Below the pieces are notes generated by a model, which was not told the DNA's origin, ran no database searches, and saw nothing but the letters and a program-made list of their open reading frames with translations. The translations under genes and the position numbers were made by a program. 64,000 nucleotides of DNA from Melieria omissa (taxonomy: Eukaryota; Arthropoda; Insecta; Diptera; Ulidiidae): contig OZ020267.1 of assembly GCA_963971225.1 (NCBI GenBank), positions 34,839,989 through 34,903,988 of the forward strand, in the 5' to 3' direction. Shown here one piece after another: positions 46,300 through 58,925 of the stretch; the stretch's first letter is position 1, and every line of letters begins with the position of its first letter.

Positions 46300-47504
46300 T
46301 GTCTTGGTACAAAATCGTATCTGTTTAATGCCATCTAACGTTACCCGATTGCTCTTGAACGACGCAAGATATAGATTACAAAAGCCATGTGTGAGAAAAA
46401 TAATGGATTTATTTTCTCTACTCCTTGTATACCTTTTACATATATATATTTATATATACATGTATGTGCCCATGAAAATTAATCTCTTTTGTATTCAAAT
46501 CTGTTTGCCCTAAACATCAGTTTGAAGGAAACAATTATAGGCAATTGACATATTTGACTGCCAGACTTGGATCACAAATCAAACATTGCATTAGGTTCAA
46601 AATTAAGTTAGAAAACGTTTGGGTGGCAGCATTCTGTATGAAAGGTAAATAGGTTATTTAATACAATTTCTACAAATTATTATATCATATTTAACTACTA
46701 TTGTTCCAAAGAGGAACAAAGTACCACAAACAATTTTTTCCATTCAGATCTGTCTTGTCTCTTCATCTCATTCCAGCTTTCATTCACATTTCATGTATTC
46801 GACTCAAGAAAAGTAAGTAAGGCAACTAACTGCAATGCCAGAAATCTACTTTATGCATTTGAGTGTTAATGAGTCGCCATTATTTTGGCCACCAGTTAGC
46901 TTTGTGCCAACGTTGTTGAGCTCCGTAACTAATGAGTTAATTAACCTCCAATTAAGAAAAATGATTCTTCATTTGTCATTAATACCAAAGCAGTCACAGT
47001 CACATACCAACAGTCACTCTCACAATCGTTCAGTATGCTAATTATGCTAATGGTTGATTTCAGCGGCAGCGCTGATTCTAACTAGAAACTACAAAAAAAA
47101 AATGAATTCTTGTGTAACTGTTATTGCGTCACTGTGGCTTGCAAATTCTTTGCGATAATAAACCAACTGACACATCTAACTGATGAGCAGAAACAGTGGT
47201 GATTTTGTACTAAATTTAAATGTTAACCCTCTACCCGGTAAGGGGTGCTTTAAGGCACGAATTATTTATTTGGATATTACTTAACGAAAAATTGTGTGGA
47301 GCTGCGAAATATTGTTTTTTTTAATAATACAAAATTTGTATTTTAGTTTTAAAACTTGATTTACGTAATAATTATTGTAAATCCAACCAGTGGCGCTCAT
47401 TGCATTTAAATTTGGGGCTCCCCTACACAACTTTTGAACCCAATACCAGTTTTTTTTACTTCGTTGAATAAAATTTTTTTCTTTATGACGATTATACTCA
47501 ACAG
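46300..47504. other. Spacer, no gene seen
   Basis: AT-rich. TTAACCCTCTACCCGGTAAG at 47223 looks like one end of a TTAA-flanked MITE, but the other end was not found. Confidence 0.4.
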
Positions 47505-47508
47505 TTAA

Positions 47509-48155
47509 CCCTTTCGCTGCAGGCTTTTACTGGTGAAAGTTAAATTGTAAAGTTTATTGATTTAGTCATATCACAGTTTTATCAACCACATTCCATAATA
47601 AATTTTCTAATTTTTACTACGGGACCCTTTTTTTTCTACAGTGTTGTTATATGACCGCAACCGTTTCGGTTTGGCTGTAATAATTACTAGAACATATAAA
47701 TTTTTGCGCATAACTCAGAGTTGTTCATTTATTTCAACTAAAATGATGTAAAAATGTATCTAAATTTAAGTTTAACGTCAAATGAGAAATTGTTCTTATA
47801 TTTTCTGCTTCTTATTTCTTTACAATGTAACGATATAACATTAAAAAAAAATTACATTCTTATTTTCCTCAAAATTAAATATTCAGTTTATTAATTTTGT
47901 ATTATTGCTTAACCCTTAAATGCATGGGGCAATTATTTTCGAATCAATCTAGAGCAATTACAAACATGATTAAGATTGATTCAACAGATTAATGAGAGAT
48001 TTAGGAACTGTACCATATATAGTACGCCATGCAATTAAGGGTTAAACTTCATGAGATTCTAAAGACCAACAAACACATTTATTCTTCCAACCATAGTGAG
48101 GGTCAGGCGTCTACAAAATAGCATGTTGCCATATAGCAACCAAATAGTGAAAGGG
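47509..48155. mobile_element. TTAA-flanked MITE, 647 bp
   Basis: Starts CCCTTTCGCTGCAGG after TTAA (47505-47508). It ends in the reverse complement of CCCTTTCACTATTTGG before TTAA (48156-48159). No coding frame. Contains a nested smaller TTAA element. Confidence 0.65.
47913..48041. mobile_element. Nested TTAA-flanked MITE, 129 bp
   Basis: Ends CCCTTAAATGCATGG and, reverse-complemented, CCCTTAATTGCATGG, each next to TTAA (47909-47912, 48042-48045). It lies wholly inside the 647 bp element. Confidence 0.75.
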
Positions 48156-48409
48156 TTAAGGGGTTAATGATGCGTCTTGTACAAACGGCTTGCTGTAAGC
48201 TCATATGTCACAAATATTTACATACATACACTCATATCACAGAAATATGGAAATTACTATGCAAAATTCCTCTAATCTTTGTTGCAAATCTTTTGTTAAC
48301 TGTCAGCAGCCAATTATGAATTCTTACAGTCGAATCCAAAAGAATTAACAACGATTGTTGTTGAAACTCTTAATATACCTAAATCTACAAATCCACGCAC
48401 AAACATATA

Positions 48410-48981
48410 CAGTTTGTCAAGTAAATGTTTGCGAATTTAAAGAAGGTAGAAACTTATTTTGAAAAGCTTATAATATAACAGAAATTGCAAAATTTTGGAA
48501 TTATTTGAAAAATACAGATTAATTGAATATTTAATTCTCATATAATAATAAAGTAATGATTCGCGTATTGAAGGGCGAATTGATTTGAAAGTATCTCCTG
48601 GACGACCCAGAAAACTATCTGACAGAGAAAGAAGAGAAATCATCCCAAAAGTGAAAACCCTCGTATCTCAGTAAGGGAAATGGCTTTGGATATAAAAATA
48701 GAATGCGGAACTGATGTATCTTATGAAACTGTTCGGAACTGTACAGCGCCAAATTTTCAATGCAATCTTGGTTTTGAAAGAAGACGAATTTTTTGACAGT
48801 TTGAAATATAGCTTCATTTCCTTTTTTGATTTCTACACTGTTTTCGCGTATCAAATAGACATTACTATTGATCTATATCTTAAAAAAATTTCAAAATATT
48901 GCAATTTCTGTTATATTTATAAGTTTTTCAAAATAATTTTTCTACCTCTTTTAAGTTTGCAAACATTTACTTGACAAACTG
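48410..48981 (+). mobile_element. Tc1-like element, 572 bp, ~95 bp inverted repeats
   Basis: CAGTTTGTCAAGTAAATGTTTGC ends (differing by a few bases over ~95 bp) are flanked by TA (48408-48409, 48982-48983). Inside, on + at about 48595-48760, a broken frame reads PGRPRKLSDRERREI, then traces of the second paired-type helix-turn-helix and YETV. This is the DNA-binding half of a Tc1 transposase. The catalytic half is gone. Confidence 0.85.
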
Positions 48982-49318
48982 TACATATATATGTAGCTGC
49001 ATTTAACGCGATAACAAATAGATTTCACAAGCAAATTCTAGCTCATTCTTATTTGAACAGATTAATAAGTATAAACCACATTTATACAAAGTAGATAAAA
49101 TATATTTAAACACTAATTTTCCCAACCATAGCAACACGTAATTGGGTTTCGTTGTGCTGCAACATTTGTCTGTGAGCGTCTGTGTCTGTCCATCTAGAAA
49201 TACCAAACGATAAGAGGGCATCTTTCTCGTGATTCCAGAATAGAAAGACGACTATCATATAGAATACTTCTGCGCTCCTACGCTGATGACACATTTCCAC
49301 ATACTTAAATCTTCTTAA

Positions 49319-49702
49319 CTCTTTCGACCCCAAAGTTGCCTGAGAGCAACTTCACCTATTTGTCATCTTATAGCAAAAGCTGCAATAGGTTTATGGGTTT
49401 AATTTCAATAGGCAACAACAAATTAATATTTTTAGAAGTGAATTCAAAGCAAATTACAAAAATTTTACTGTTATCCCCAAAATAATTTCCAATAATTTGC
49501 AGCGATAGCAGCGAAAGTTTGTGTTCTAATTGAAGTCTACGAATTGGGCGCTTTCCATAAAAACCCTGTTTCTTGAATAATGGTTGAATAAAATCCAAAA
49601 GTGGTAATTTTGTATTTTTCCATAAATATTAAATAATTTTTCTGTAATTAAAAAAAATTGATAGAAAATTTATTTGTTGTTAAAATTGTTCAAAATATTT
49701 CC
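49319..49702 (-). mobile_element. TTAA-type MITE (CGACCCC family), copy 3
   Basis: Begins CTCTTTCGACCCCAAAGTTG after TTAA at 49315-49318 and is collinear, in reverse, with the copies at 43787 and 59480. The distal ~120 bp are missing or diverged. Confidence 0.75.
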
Positions 49703-50300
49703 TGCATTTATGTGACTCAGTGATGTAAAAATTAGCTTTAAAGTCTGTAACAGTAATTTTTATTTAACATTTTATATTCAACATGTCACTAAGAATAACA
49801 CCGCGTTCCACTCCATTTGGCCACCACTGTACCTTGTAACGCCAGCCACTTGCAATTGCACAGTTCGTCACTGCATTTGCAATAAGGCTGCGGCACTTTC
49901 AACTTGGCGCGCGTTTTCGTTGTTACCTGGTCGTCGCTGGACAGGAACTGCTTTTGCTGATAAACAAAACGAAGAAGAAGAAGAAGCACAGACACATTAC
50001 CATACGCCGTCAGTGGCGCGCATACCTGTTCGCCAGTTGGCTGCAATTGTTGACTTGGTTTAAAGTCTACAACAACAACGCCTGGCAAACATTTTCACAG
50101 GCAGTTAGGACGCGCCGCGTGTGTTGTATCCTGCGGATTTGCTCGATGTGCAGCGCGCGCATTGTACCTGCCGACTTCCGCGAACTGAGCGCACAACATT
50201 TTGCTACACGTGAAAATTGCCTTTCAGAAATGCTGAAATTCCAAACACCTAATGCGGATTATGGAAAACACGAAGCAGCGTTGGAATGCCAAGGCGAGAA

Positions 50301-50309
50301 TATAAATAG
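50301..50309 (+). promoter_or_regulatory. TATA box of the 296-aa secreted protein gene
   Basis: TATAAATAG lies 96 bases before the start codon, with an initiator-like GCAGTTG near 50332, about 30 bases downstream. The leader would be about 65 bases. Confidence 0.7.
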
Positions 50310-50396
50310 CACAGGACGCACGAGTTGCGTAGCAGTTGTCCTGCGCATATAAAGGAAACGTGAGCTTGTTGCGTTGTTGTTGTGCGTGCATTGAAA

Positions 50397-51354
50397 ATGT
50401 CGAGCAGCTTTTTGGCGTACGTTGTGGTGATAGCAGTGGTGGTGGGCGCTCATGTGCGCGCAGTGCCCCTGGAAACAGTCACCGAGGCCGCAGTGAATGT
50501 GTCAACTGCTGCCACGCCAACGGCAAAGCCAGCCGCGGCGGCCAACGCCAGTGAAGCGACCCGAGCAGATCTGGAGCCGGCAGCTGCTGAGCACAAGGAG
50601 CCAACTTATGTGGATGCGGCCGGCAATCAGGTGGCGGTAAGAAAAATCAACAATAACCAAACATATGAAATATTTCGTATTAATTGCCTTTGCCATGTTG
50701 CAGTCAGCCGCGGTGGCCGAAACTGCGGCCAGTCACAATTTCGATCCTGCTGCCGCTTCGTCCATCTACGCGGGCCTGCTGACGCCGGACGCGCTGCAGC
50801 AGTATGTCAATCAGTTTGGCGCAGCCTATGCGCCCTATGCCGCCTACCCGGCGCCCGTGGGCTACGGCCCGCCGCCACCGCCCGCACCGGCACCCATCTA
50901 CCCCGGCCCCTATGTGGTGCAAACGGGCTACGAGGGCTACCTGGTGCCCACCACTGCCGACACGAGCGCCGGCAGCGCGCTTGCCGAGACGCCCAACAGC
51001 AGCTCCGCGCACAGCAACCCGCTGCTCTATCCGTTCACACTGCTCAGCGAAATGTTTCCCGTGCTGATGATGTCGACGCTGTTCCGAGTGGTGGCCACGG
51101 TGGCAACGGCCATCGGCATGATTTTCTTTGGCGGCGCCATCACCACAGCCATCTGCAATCTGACGCCCATCTGCGACATATCCTTCAAGGCGGTCTCGTA
51201 TCTGCGCAACGGCGGCAATGCGCAGCGTGTGGGCCGCATGCTGGCCGAGGGCATGACGCCGGAACGAGTGCGTCGCGCTGCCGATTTTGTGCGCAATGCA
51301 ATACGCAAGTACCGACAGCTGCAGCAGCTGGCCCACGACGACGCGGACGACTGA
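50397..51354 (+). CDS. Secreted/membrane Ala-Pro-Tyr-rich protein of unknown function, 296 aa
   Basis: Exon 1 is 50397-50636 and exon 2 is 50704-51354; the 67 bp GT-AG intron is phase 0. ATG context is AAAATG. Residues 1-23 form a clear signal peptide (FLAYVVVIAVVVGAHVRA). Residues 24-75 are Ala/Thr/Glu-rich. Residues 98-165 are Tyr/Pro/Gly-rich (YGPPPPPAPAPIYPGPY). A long hydrophobic segment at about 187-240 (MMSTLFRVVATVATAIGMIF, then two Cys at 231 and 237) could be a membrane helix pair. The tail is basic, then acidic (HDDADD). High GC and third-position bias support real coding. I do not recognise the family. A structural or cuticle/extracellular-matrix role would fit, but this is speculation. 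Confidence 0.8.
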
Positions 51355-51729
51355 GAGTGAAAAGCTGACTATATGATTTTTATATTTATGTGTGTATATG
51401 TAGACTGGGTCTTGACCCCTTCACAACCGATTCTCACATAGTATTGTAAGATTTTAGCTACAGTTGTGTGCTAAGCGATTGTTTTGGAAATATGAAACAT
51501 GAGTTTAGAAGGTTTGAACGGTTGTGACATGGTTAACCTACCCATGGAAAGTCTGAGTAGTGTATATTTCTAAGAAGAGTTTTAAGAGGAAAGAAACTAA
51601 GAGCTTAAAAGAAATGTATTAAGCTTTTTAACTCAAAACTTGCAAGATTTGCCTATTGCTTAAAACATGTTTTATAACAGTTATAAGTTTTGTTATAAAA
51701 ATCAATGCTCAAGAGTTATTTTTTTATAT

Positions 51730-52270
51730 TTTTTAATGACTTAACAAATAACAATTCTTTTTGATTTTTGTCTTATAAGTCCACAAGTAAAGGTTTTTTC
51801 GATTTTATTTTAGTTGTCCTATGATAAAAAGTTACTTTTATTTTTTAAGTCATCAATAAAAATCAATAAATGATTTTTATTTTTGAAATCGCAATGTAAA
51901 AGTCATTTGTATTAATCGTAGTACTGGGTTCATTAAATATCTAAATGTATTCTTACTCGACTCCACAAGACCTGACTTGACAATTGTGTTTTCTGGAAGA
52001 ATCATAATTTTGCTTTTTTTATTGATAACTTAAAAAATAAAAGTAATTGAATGATTTTTATTTTTATTCATTCATTATTCATTTTATTCAATCAGTGATT
52101 TTTATTGATGACATAAAAACTAAAAGTCACTGAATCATTTTTATTGATGACTTTTTTAAATAAAAGTATAAATAATTGATATCATAGGACAACTTTAATA
52201 AAAATCGAAAAAATTTTATTTCTAGACTAATATGAAAAAAATCAAAAATTATTGTTTTACAAGAATTTTT
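51730..52270. mobile_element. Fold-back (long inverted repeat) element, ~540 bp
   Basis: About 51755-51880 is repeated inverted at about 52140-52255. Shared blocks include TTTTTTCGATTTTA, AGTTGTCCTATGAT and AAGTCATCAATAAAAATC. The centre repeats AAAAGTCA(C/T)TGAAT and its complement. No coding frame. It lies 0.4 kb downstream of the 296-aa gene. Confidence 0.65.
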
Positions 52271-52415
52271 GAAATTTTAATGAAAAAACTTCTTATTTTA
52301 AACTTTTTCCATAAAAATAACTAAATTAAGGTTGATTGCCAAGTTTAAATCTTGGTGCGAAAAAAATATATTTGTATACTCGTATTTCATTTAGTTGTAT
52401 GACCTTTCCTTCATA

Positions 52416-53709
52416 TCAGGTGTACAACTTTGTTTCCGCCGTTTTTTTTCCAAAATTAAAAGCTTTATTGCGAAAAAGTGCTTACAGATGTATTATTCAA
52501 AGTGTTGTCCGTCGCTAGCGACAACTTTCTCCCATCTTTCCGGCAATTTTCGGATCCCGGCTCGAAAAAAGGACTCCTCTTTTGACGCTATCCATGAAGC
52601 AATCCATTTTTCCAATTCTTCGAAGGATTGAAAATGTTGATCTGCCAGGCCGTGTGCCATCGAACGGAATAGGTGGAAGTCAGAAGGGGCGACATCTGGG
52701 GAATACGGCGGGTGGGGCAAGACTTCCCATTTCAGCGTTTCCAGGTACTTTTTGACCACTTTTGCGACGTGAGGCCGAGCATTGTCGTGTTGGAGGATGA
52801 CTTTGTCATGTCGCTCTTGATATTGTGGCCGCTGTTCTTTTAGCGCGCGACAAAGGCGCATCAGTTGCGTTCGGTAGCGATCTCCTGTGATGGTTTCACC
52901 CGGTTTTAAGAGCTCGTAGTAAATCACACCGAGCTGATCCCACCAAATACAAATCATAACCTTGGCGTGATTTGGCGTGAATATTCGGTTTTGCCTTCGA
53001 CGAAGAAGCATGCCCGGGCTTTCCCCATGATTTTCTGCATTTAGGATTATCGTATCGAACCCACTTTTCATCACCGGTTACGATTCGATGTAAAAACCCC
53101 TTACGATTTTGTCTTTGAAGCAGTTGCTCACATACAAATAGACGGCGCTCGATGTCCCTCGGTTTCAACTCGTACGGCACCCAGTTTCCTTCTTTCTGAA
53201 TCATGCCCAGGGCCTTGAGACGTTTTGAAATGGCTTGCTGACTCACTCCCAACGATTCGGCAAGCTCTTCTTGGGTTTGGCACGAATCTTCATCAAGCAA
53301 TGCTTCTAGTTGTTCATCTTTGAAGGTTTTTTCTCTTCCACCACCATGTTTGTCTTCGACATCGAAATCACCATTTTTAAAACGTTGAAACCACTCCCGA
53401 CACGTTCTTTCACTCAGAGCAGCATCACCGTAAGTTTCTGAGAGCATTCGATGCGCTTCAGCTGCATTTTTTTTCGAATTGTAACAGAAAAGTAAAACTT
53501 CCCGCAAATGGCGAGAATTGGGCACATAAACGGACATTTTCGAGCGTGAATAATACGAAAACAAGAACAACTGTCACTGAAACGGCGATGACAATTCGTT
53601 AGGCACTGTCCACACTCACTTTAAAGGCATTACCATCTATGTATTTCAACCAGCCTCAGCCGGTACAGCCACCTATCGGAAAACGGCGGAAGCAAAGTTG
53701 TACACCTGA
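52416..53709 (-). mobile_element. mariner element, second type, 1294 bp
   Basis: Ends TCAGGTGTACAACTTTG(T/C)TTCCGCCG are inverted at both sides, flanked by TA (52414-52415 and 53710-53711). Same family as the deleted copy at 62143-62896 and quite unlike the mariner at 33826. Confidence 0.95.
52493..53537 (-). pseudogene. mariner transposase inactivated by a 10 bp tandem duplication
   Basis: From ATG at 53537 the N-terminal helix-turn-helix (AAEAHRMLSETYGDAALSER), linker and first catalytic block (TGDEKW) are intact. At 52962-52981 a direct duplication of TTTGGCGTGA shifts the frame. The remaining blocks continue in the next frame: CIWWDQLGVIYYE, LQHDNARPH, SPDVAPSD (34 residues between the last two catalytic Asp), ending at 52493. 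Apart from this single lesion the gene reads full length, so it is recent. Confidence 0.95.
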
Positions 53710-53711
53710 TA

Positions 53712-54734
53712 GTAATTTTTTCAAATATAGTTTTTGTTAATAACTGTTATAAATATATATAAGTAAGTAAGTAAATAACTGTTATTTCCGGTCCCTGCTA
53801 CTAGCAGAGCCCCGCTGCTTTTTACGATAAATTAAGTTTCTTCATGCAATTTAACACTAGAAAGACTGAAAGTTTCTCATACCTACAAAAAAAATATATT
53901 ATATTCATTGAAAAGTACACATTTCTCGAAAAGAACACATCGGATTTGGCTACTTGTAGTTGAAGACGCTCATTGTAGAACCTGATGAAAAAAATAAAAG
54001 TCGTCAAAGCAAAAGTTGATAGAAATACTAAAAAACATACAAATATTCAAAAATGAAATACCATCAAAATTACCACAATGGTCTTTATAGTGTTAACACT
54101 TTAACCCATGTTTTGCCTCTTTCGACCCCGAATTTCAAAAAATCCTCTCTTAGCGAAAGTTTTGTTTTTCTTAATTGTACCTGCAGTCCAAATTTCATGT
54201 TTGTTGCTTTAACGGTTTGAGCTGGGTGGTGATGAATCAGTCAGTCAGAACAAACAGTGCCATGCCCCTTTTATGCAATGCCCAACCCAGTCTTCCAGGC
54301 GAAGGGTGCGACCAAGTTTCATTGATGTGCGACTTTCAGTTCCAAAGTTACGGAAAATTTGCGAAAATTTGAGACTACAAAAAACAAGTAAAACATCCAT
54401 AGGACAACGGTATACAAAATTTCAATGCCGTCCAATTTATAATTCTGAAGCTATTCCACACTAAAAATTTGGGTTGTATGGGCAGTGCCATGCCTCTCAT
54501 TCAATACCCAACCTATTCCCCCTGTCGAAGGGCACGTCTGATTCGTAAGTCTGTGCCAAATGGCATTGATGTGTGACCTGTAGTCCCAAGATTATTCAAA
54601 GCATTTGGGTCGCTTGAAAAGTGCCACGCCTCTTGTTACACCCTTATGAAAATGTACCAATTGAACGACAAACCTAGACGGCTGCCTTGTACTAAATTTC
54701 AATGCTGTCCAACCTATAATTCCGAAGCTATTTC
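53712..54734. repeat. Repeat-derived spacer
   Basis: At 54110-54270 the sequence repeats that at 9722-9900. From about 54260 to 54720 two diverged tandem segments share CAATRCCCAACC, GAAGGG(T/C)(G/A)CG, CATTGATGTG(C/T)GAC and CTATAATTC(T/C)GAAGCTATT. No gene is supported. Confidence 0.5.
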
Positions 54735-54972
54735 ACATTATAACTGACGACAATGTTCTTTTGTCGCGGTCGGTCAGTTTTGATCCTCTTCCAAGTTTGG
54801 CGACATTGCTCGTCACGGAAGATTTTTTTTTTGAAATATCTTAACACACATTGAATTATTGATCATGGTAAACTAAAGAGCCTTTCGACGGCACCATAAC
54901 TTTCACCAAAACTTACTTTTTCCACTATTATTTTGCGAATGTCTTCGAAAACAGGTTTTCCACGCACCATGA
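54735..54972 (-). pseudogene. Tc1-like transposase N-terminal relic
   Basis: From an ATG at 54970 the - strand reads MVRGKPVFEDIRK, then GESYGAVERLFSLP and a stop, then IIQCVLRYF, and after a frameshift GRGSKLTDRDKR. The order (first helix-turn-helix, GRG AT-hook, linker) is that of Tc1 transposases. No catalytic part or ends were found. Confidence 0.65.
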
Positions 54973-57550
54973 TGAAAATTGTACGACGATTCATCGCCCA
55001 CTGAATAAACCAAATGAAATTTTCTTAAGAATCGGTTGCTTATTTTGATTACTATTATCCCGTTAGTTTTTTCTTTGTTTTTTTGACCAGTTTTTGAATT
55101 TTTGCCACTGTACGAATTAATAATGGTCACTGTTTACTTCATATGTTTCTGAGTACATTTGAATAAAGTACACATTTTATTTTCTCAACAACTAAATAGT
55201 TTTTTCAAATATTTTTTATTAAAAGTAGATTTAATAACGAATTGAAAATATATAACTTTATTTTAAGAAATAATTTTCCCAGCTTGCAAAAAATCGGTAA
55301 AGATTATGATGTAGGAGAAAAGTGAAGTGTACGAATTATTTGTGGTTAGAGTAGTATAGGAGGTGCCACGCCCACCAGTCGAGTCCTGTTAACATTATAT
55401 GGTTTACGGAAATTTAGTTAATACGAACATTCCGTAAAAGATTCAGCTCAATCGATCGACCAACATTAGTTGGCAACCCTGTGTAAAGATAAAGAGAGGC
55501 TTCATCTCTCTTCCTCTTGTCTTCTCTTTTATTGTTGAATCTTTGGAAAAGTGCCAATTAGCTGCAACACCAGTTGTCCGCCATAAATTAACGGCATTGG
55601 CATTTATTGCCGTCGCTCAGCCGCATTGTGCCAGCTGCTTTAACCCAGTCAACCACAAAGGTGCATCTCAAGTGCAAATACGAATACAAATATTTTCATA
55701 GAACTTCACAATGGCACTAAAGCAATTAAAAGGCCAGCACTCGAACACAGAAACCGAATAGAAAACCAGTCGCAGAACCTTGACTGAGGCGGTCATTGGC
55801 CAACGTTGGACTCGAGCTCCGACACTGTTGGACATTTTTTGCTGGAGAAATCAAAAATGCACAACAACTCGAATTGTGCAGTGCGCTCTCAGCTGTTGGA
55901 TGATTGGAATTTCATGACTACGAGTCGCAAAGCGCAAAGCGGCAAATTTTCCTCAAACGTTCATGTGAGGCTTGTTCAAATTATTGCATAAACATTGCGC
56001 AACATGTATTTTATTTTTATTTATTGTTGCTTTGCATTTCGTGACACACATTTCTACTGATCTGCTCGGTTATCTGAAAGTAGATTACAATTGCTTTCGT
56101 TGTACAATTCGCCCACATTTGCATTTTTGTTGGTTATTTTTTGTTGTTGCGCTTATTTCACATTTCACGCTCAGCCATGACAGGCCCACATTATCTGCTA
56201 CGTCACTGTGACACTCATGTACCGTTGTCTCTGTAGTTGATCGATGCACGTTCAACAGATGGAAACTTGCATTGAGTAAGTGTGGGCGATCCACTTGTGC
56301 CATAAGTTGATTGATTGAATGAAAGTTATGTAAGTCTGGTTGCTACCCAACGAGTAGTTTTTGAGAGAACTGTAACCGTAAGAAGTGTGGTTATTGACTC
56401 TGGGGAAAGAATTCCATCTCTCTATGAAATCTTAGCTTAGATGGCAAAATCTAACATCCAACTGAGTCACTAAGCTCACGAACCAAAAAGACCAACTTTG
56501 GATGACAATGTAGAAGAGGACAACTGTACTAAAAAATCCCATTAATGGTATTTTTCAACTCAACTTTCTCAGTTCACTCTCACAGTAAATTCCCCATTCC
56601 CTAATTTTTGTTACCCAAACGATCTTCAAAAACGAAAACACTAACAAAAACTAATCATAAAAACTGACAAAACAAGTCACAGCAGTTGGTTTCATGTTAT
56701 TCTACGAAGCGTAAATTGCGATTTTAAGAAAACTCCTCTTCTGGCCAGAGTCTTTTATGCTCGAAATTTCGACCCAAAGTGATTCAGTGCGCTGTGCGTA
56801 GAATACCTCAGCGTATTCGAAACATTTTTTTAGATTGTATTTTCCCACCATGACGCACCGCATTGTTCGGCCAACTTTGCGGTGACACACTTCGTTGACC
56901 TTTCTCGGCGACTGTGTCAGTTAATTGCCAAAAATTTTTTGACAAAAGCTTTTGATGCTATCGAGGCATGTTAGATACACTTTCCGCAGTTCACATATGA
57001 AATTATAGTAGTTTCACTAGATGTCTATATACGATTTGCTTAATCATTGTAATTCACTCATAGTTGACATCTAAGCGAATTGTTTAGGGTCGAAATCATC
57101 AGTAATAATCTCATAATAGTTGTTGTATGTGCTTTTGTTCATGGTGACAAAAATACGTTAATGAGTACAGATGTCAGAGATGATAAGAACGGACAAATAA
57201 AGGGATTAACATATTCACATACTCGTAGGTATATACATATAACTATTTATAAGGGAGTTAACGCCATAATGGAACTATTGGCTAATTTGTGTACTCTTCC
57301 TTTAAGCTTCTTTAACATCAAAACAATATTTGAATCAATCAAATACTTGAATGGATGTTTCTTGTAAAGTTTGTTTTTTTTCTTTTATAAGTCCACAGTT
57401 ATTCAATCACTCTTTTGAAATTCATTGTATAAGGTTTAGTAAAAAGAAATCCATCTTTTTCCTTAATAGATGGCTTTAGTAATCGTACGATCGGATTACG
57501 CTAGATGACGTTAACAAGTTAAGATATATTACTAAAACACTTAGTTATCA
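54973..57550. other. Spacer, no gene supported
   Basis: AT-rich with moderately GC patches at 55400-55960 and 56660-56900. Short open frames there (55806-55991, 56702-56890) show no domain, signal peptide or splice consistency. Confidence 0.5.
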
Positions 57551-58310
57551 GACAGTTTTGTGATTGCTTCACTCAGTTGTGGTTCAAATATGGGACCAAC
57601 AAACAGAAAATATGCCATATTTTACAGTTTTTCTTCGATAAAGGGGGGGCAGTGAAAAGTTTTTAAAGTTCTGATACTGTAACATCCCATTACACATAGC
57701 TTAAGTTTCATCGATTCTGTTTCAATGGGTTTGATGTCAAACATGAAGCATGATCTGGAAGAAAAATTGGCAAAAATGTCATTAAAATCATGAAATTCGT
57801 CAAGTCCGACCATCATGTAAGCATTGTTTCAATTGTTCAGCAGCTAAACATTGTCCAAAAAGCCGTTTGGAACCACTTAAATAAGGCTGGATACAAAGAA
57901 CAAGCTGGAGAAGCTGGATGTATGGGTGCCACAGGACTTAATACAAAAAAAACTACATGGACTGAATTTCTTTCAACAAATTGCTGCTGAATCACCCATT
58001 TCTGAAGTAAATGGTGATTAGTGATGAAAAGTGGATCACTAACAACAACGTCTATCCAAAACGTTTGTGGTCGAATCGAATGGTCAAGGCATGATTGACG
58101 CTCAGTAAGATTTTGCTGTGTGTTTGCTGGAATTGACAGAGAATCATCTATTTTGAGCTGCTCCCCTCTATGGTCAAAGTGGCCAGTTCGCCAAGCATCG
58201 CCAAATCACAAACATCAATATTGTCTCTGGGAGCTTGCATTTGACCTTTTTCTGTCTATGGTAAATGATTTTGTTGGTAAAAGATTTGTCTCAAGAGAAG
58301 CTTGTAAAAA
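57551..58310 (+). pseudogene. Ancient mariner relic, + strand
   Basis: Translatable pieces read MKFVKSDHHVSIVSIVQQLN, then AVWNHLNKAGYK in one 66-codon frame, and after breaks VISDEKW and IIYFELLP. These are the second helix-turn-helix and the start of the catalytic domain of a mariner transposase. There are multiple stops and indels. It is a sister of the relic at 45130-46290 and lacks the LTR that splits that one. Confidence 0.7.
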
Positions 58311-58467
58311 TTAACTATCGCAGTTTCTTGCAAAAGGGGTAAGGATTTCTTTGAAAGAAACATAATGGAATTGCCTTCGAAATGGCAACATGTAAACGGT
58401 ACATATTTGACCTAAATCGGATCATTCTTATTACTGCAGCTTACAAATGAACCTGCAGTTGGATGGA

Positions 58468-58925
58468 TGGATGTGAAGGGGACCCGAGGAAATAACCTAA
58501 GGGAGGTCATTACCTCAAGCACTCAGGCTCTATAGCTCATTGTACTTAAGGCTCAGGAAAAAGGTTGATAGAGGAGATGAGAATGGGAACAGAAAAAGAG
58601 AAAGAAAGAGAAAGAGAAAGTGGGTGGAAAGGGAGAGAGAGTTATGAGTTCTCCTGTGCATATTTCCCGGACTCATTAATGAATCTCAGGAGATCACACA
58701 GGGCGAGAGATTGAACTTCGTCCATAATCATAACACAGACATGCACAGAGAAAGTGCTCTGTACTATCTACCTCCGCCAAGCAAGACACGCAAGTCGGAT
58801 CTTCGAGGATGCCCATGTTGGCCATATGTCACCTCCATGGATTTTGTCCTGTGATTGACCCGGCCATTCGACGGAGGTCTTTCCTTCTCAGCTTCTGGGG
58901 GAAATTCCCTGCTTTCCTGTTTGGA
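58468..58925 (-). pseudogene. LINE C-terminal fragment of another family
   Basis: On -, RKDLRRMAGSITG, then MGILEDPTCVSCLAEVDSTE and HFLCAC resemble the Cys/His C-terminus of RNase H-bearing LINEs. Stops interrupt it. A GAAA/GAGA simple repeat at about 58588-58640 lies in its 3' region. Confidence 0.6.

Noticed and set aside
50382..51368. 328-codon + frame and a 210-codon - frame over the secreted-protein gene
   Set aside because: Shadows of the real two-exon frame. They are Arg/His/Gly-rich and depend on reading through a good intron.
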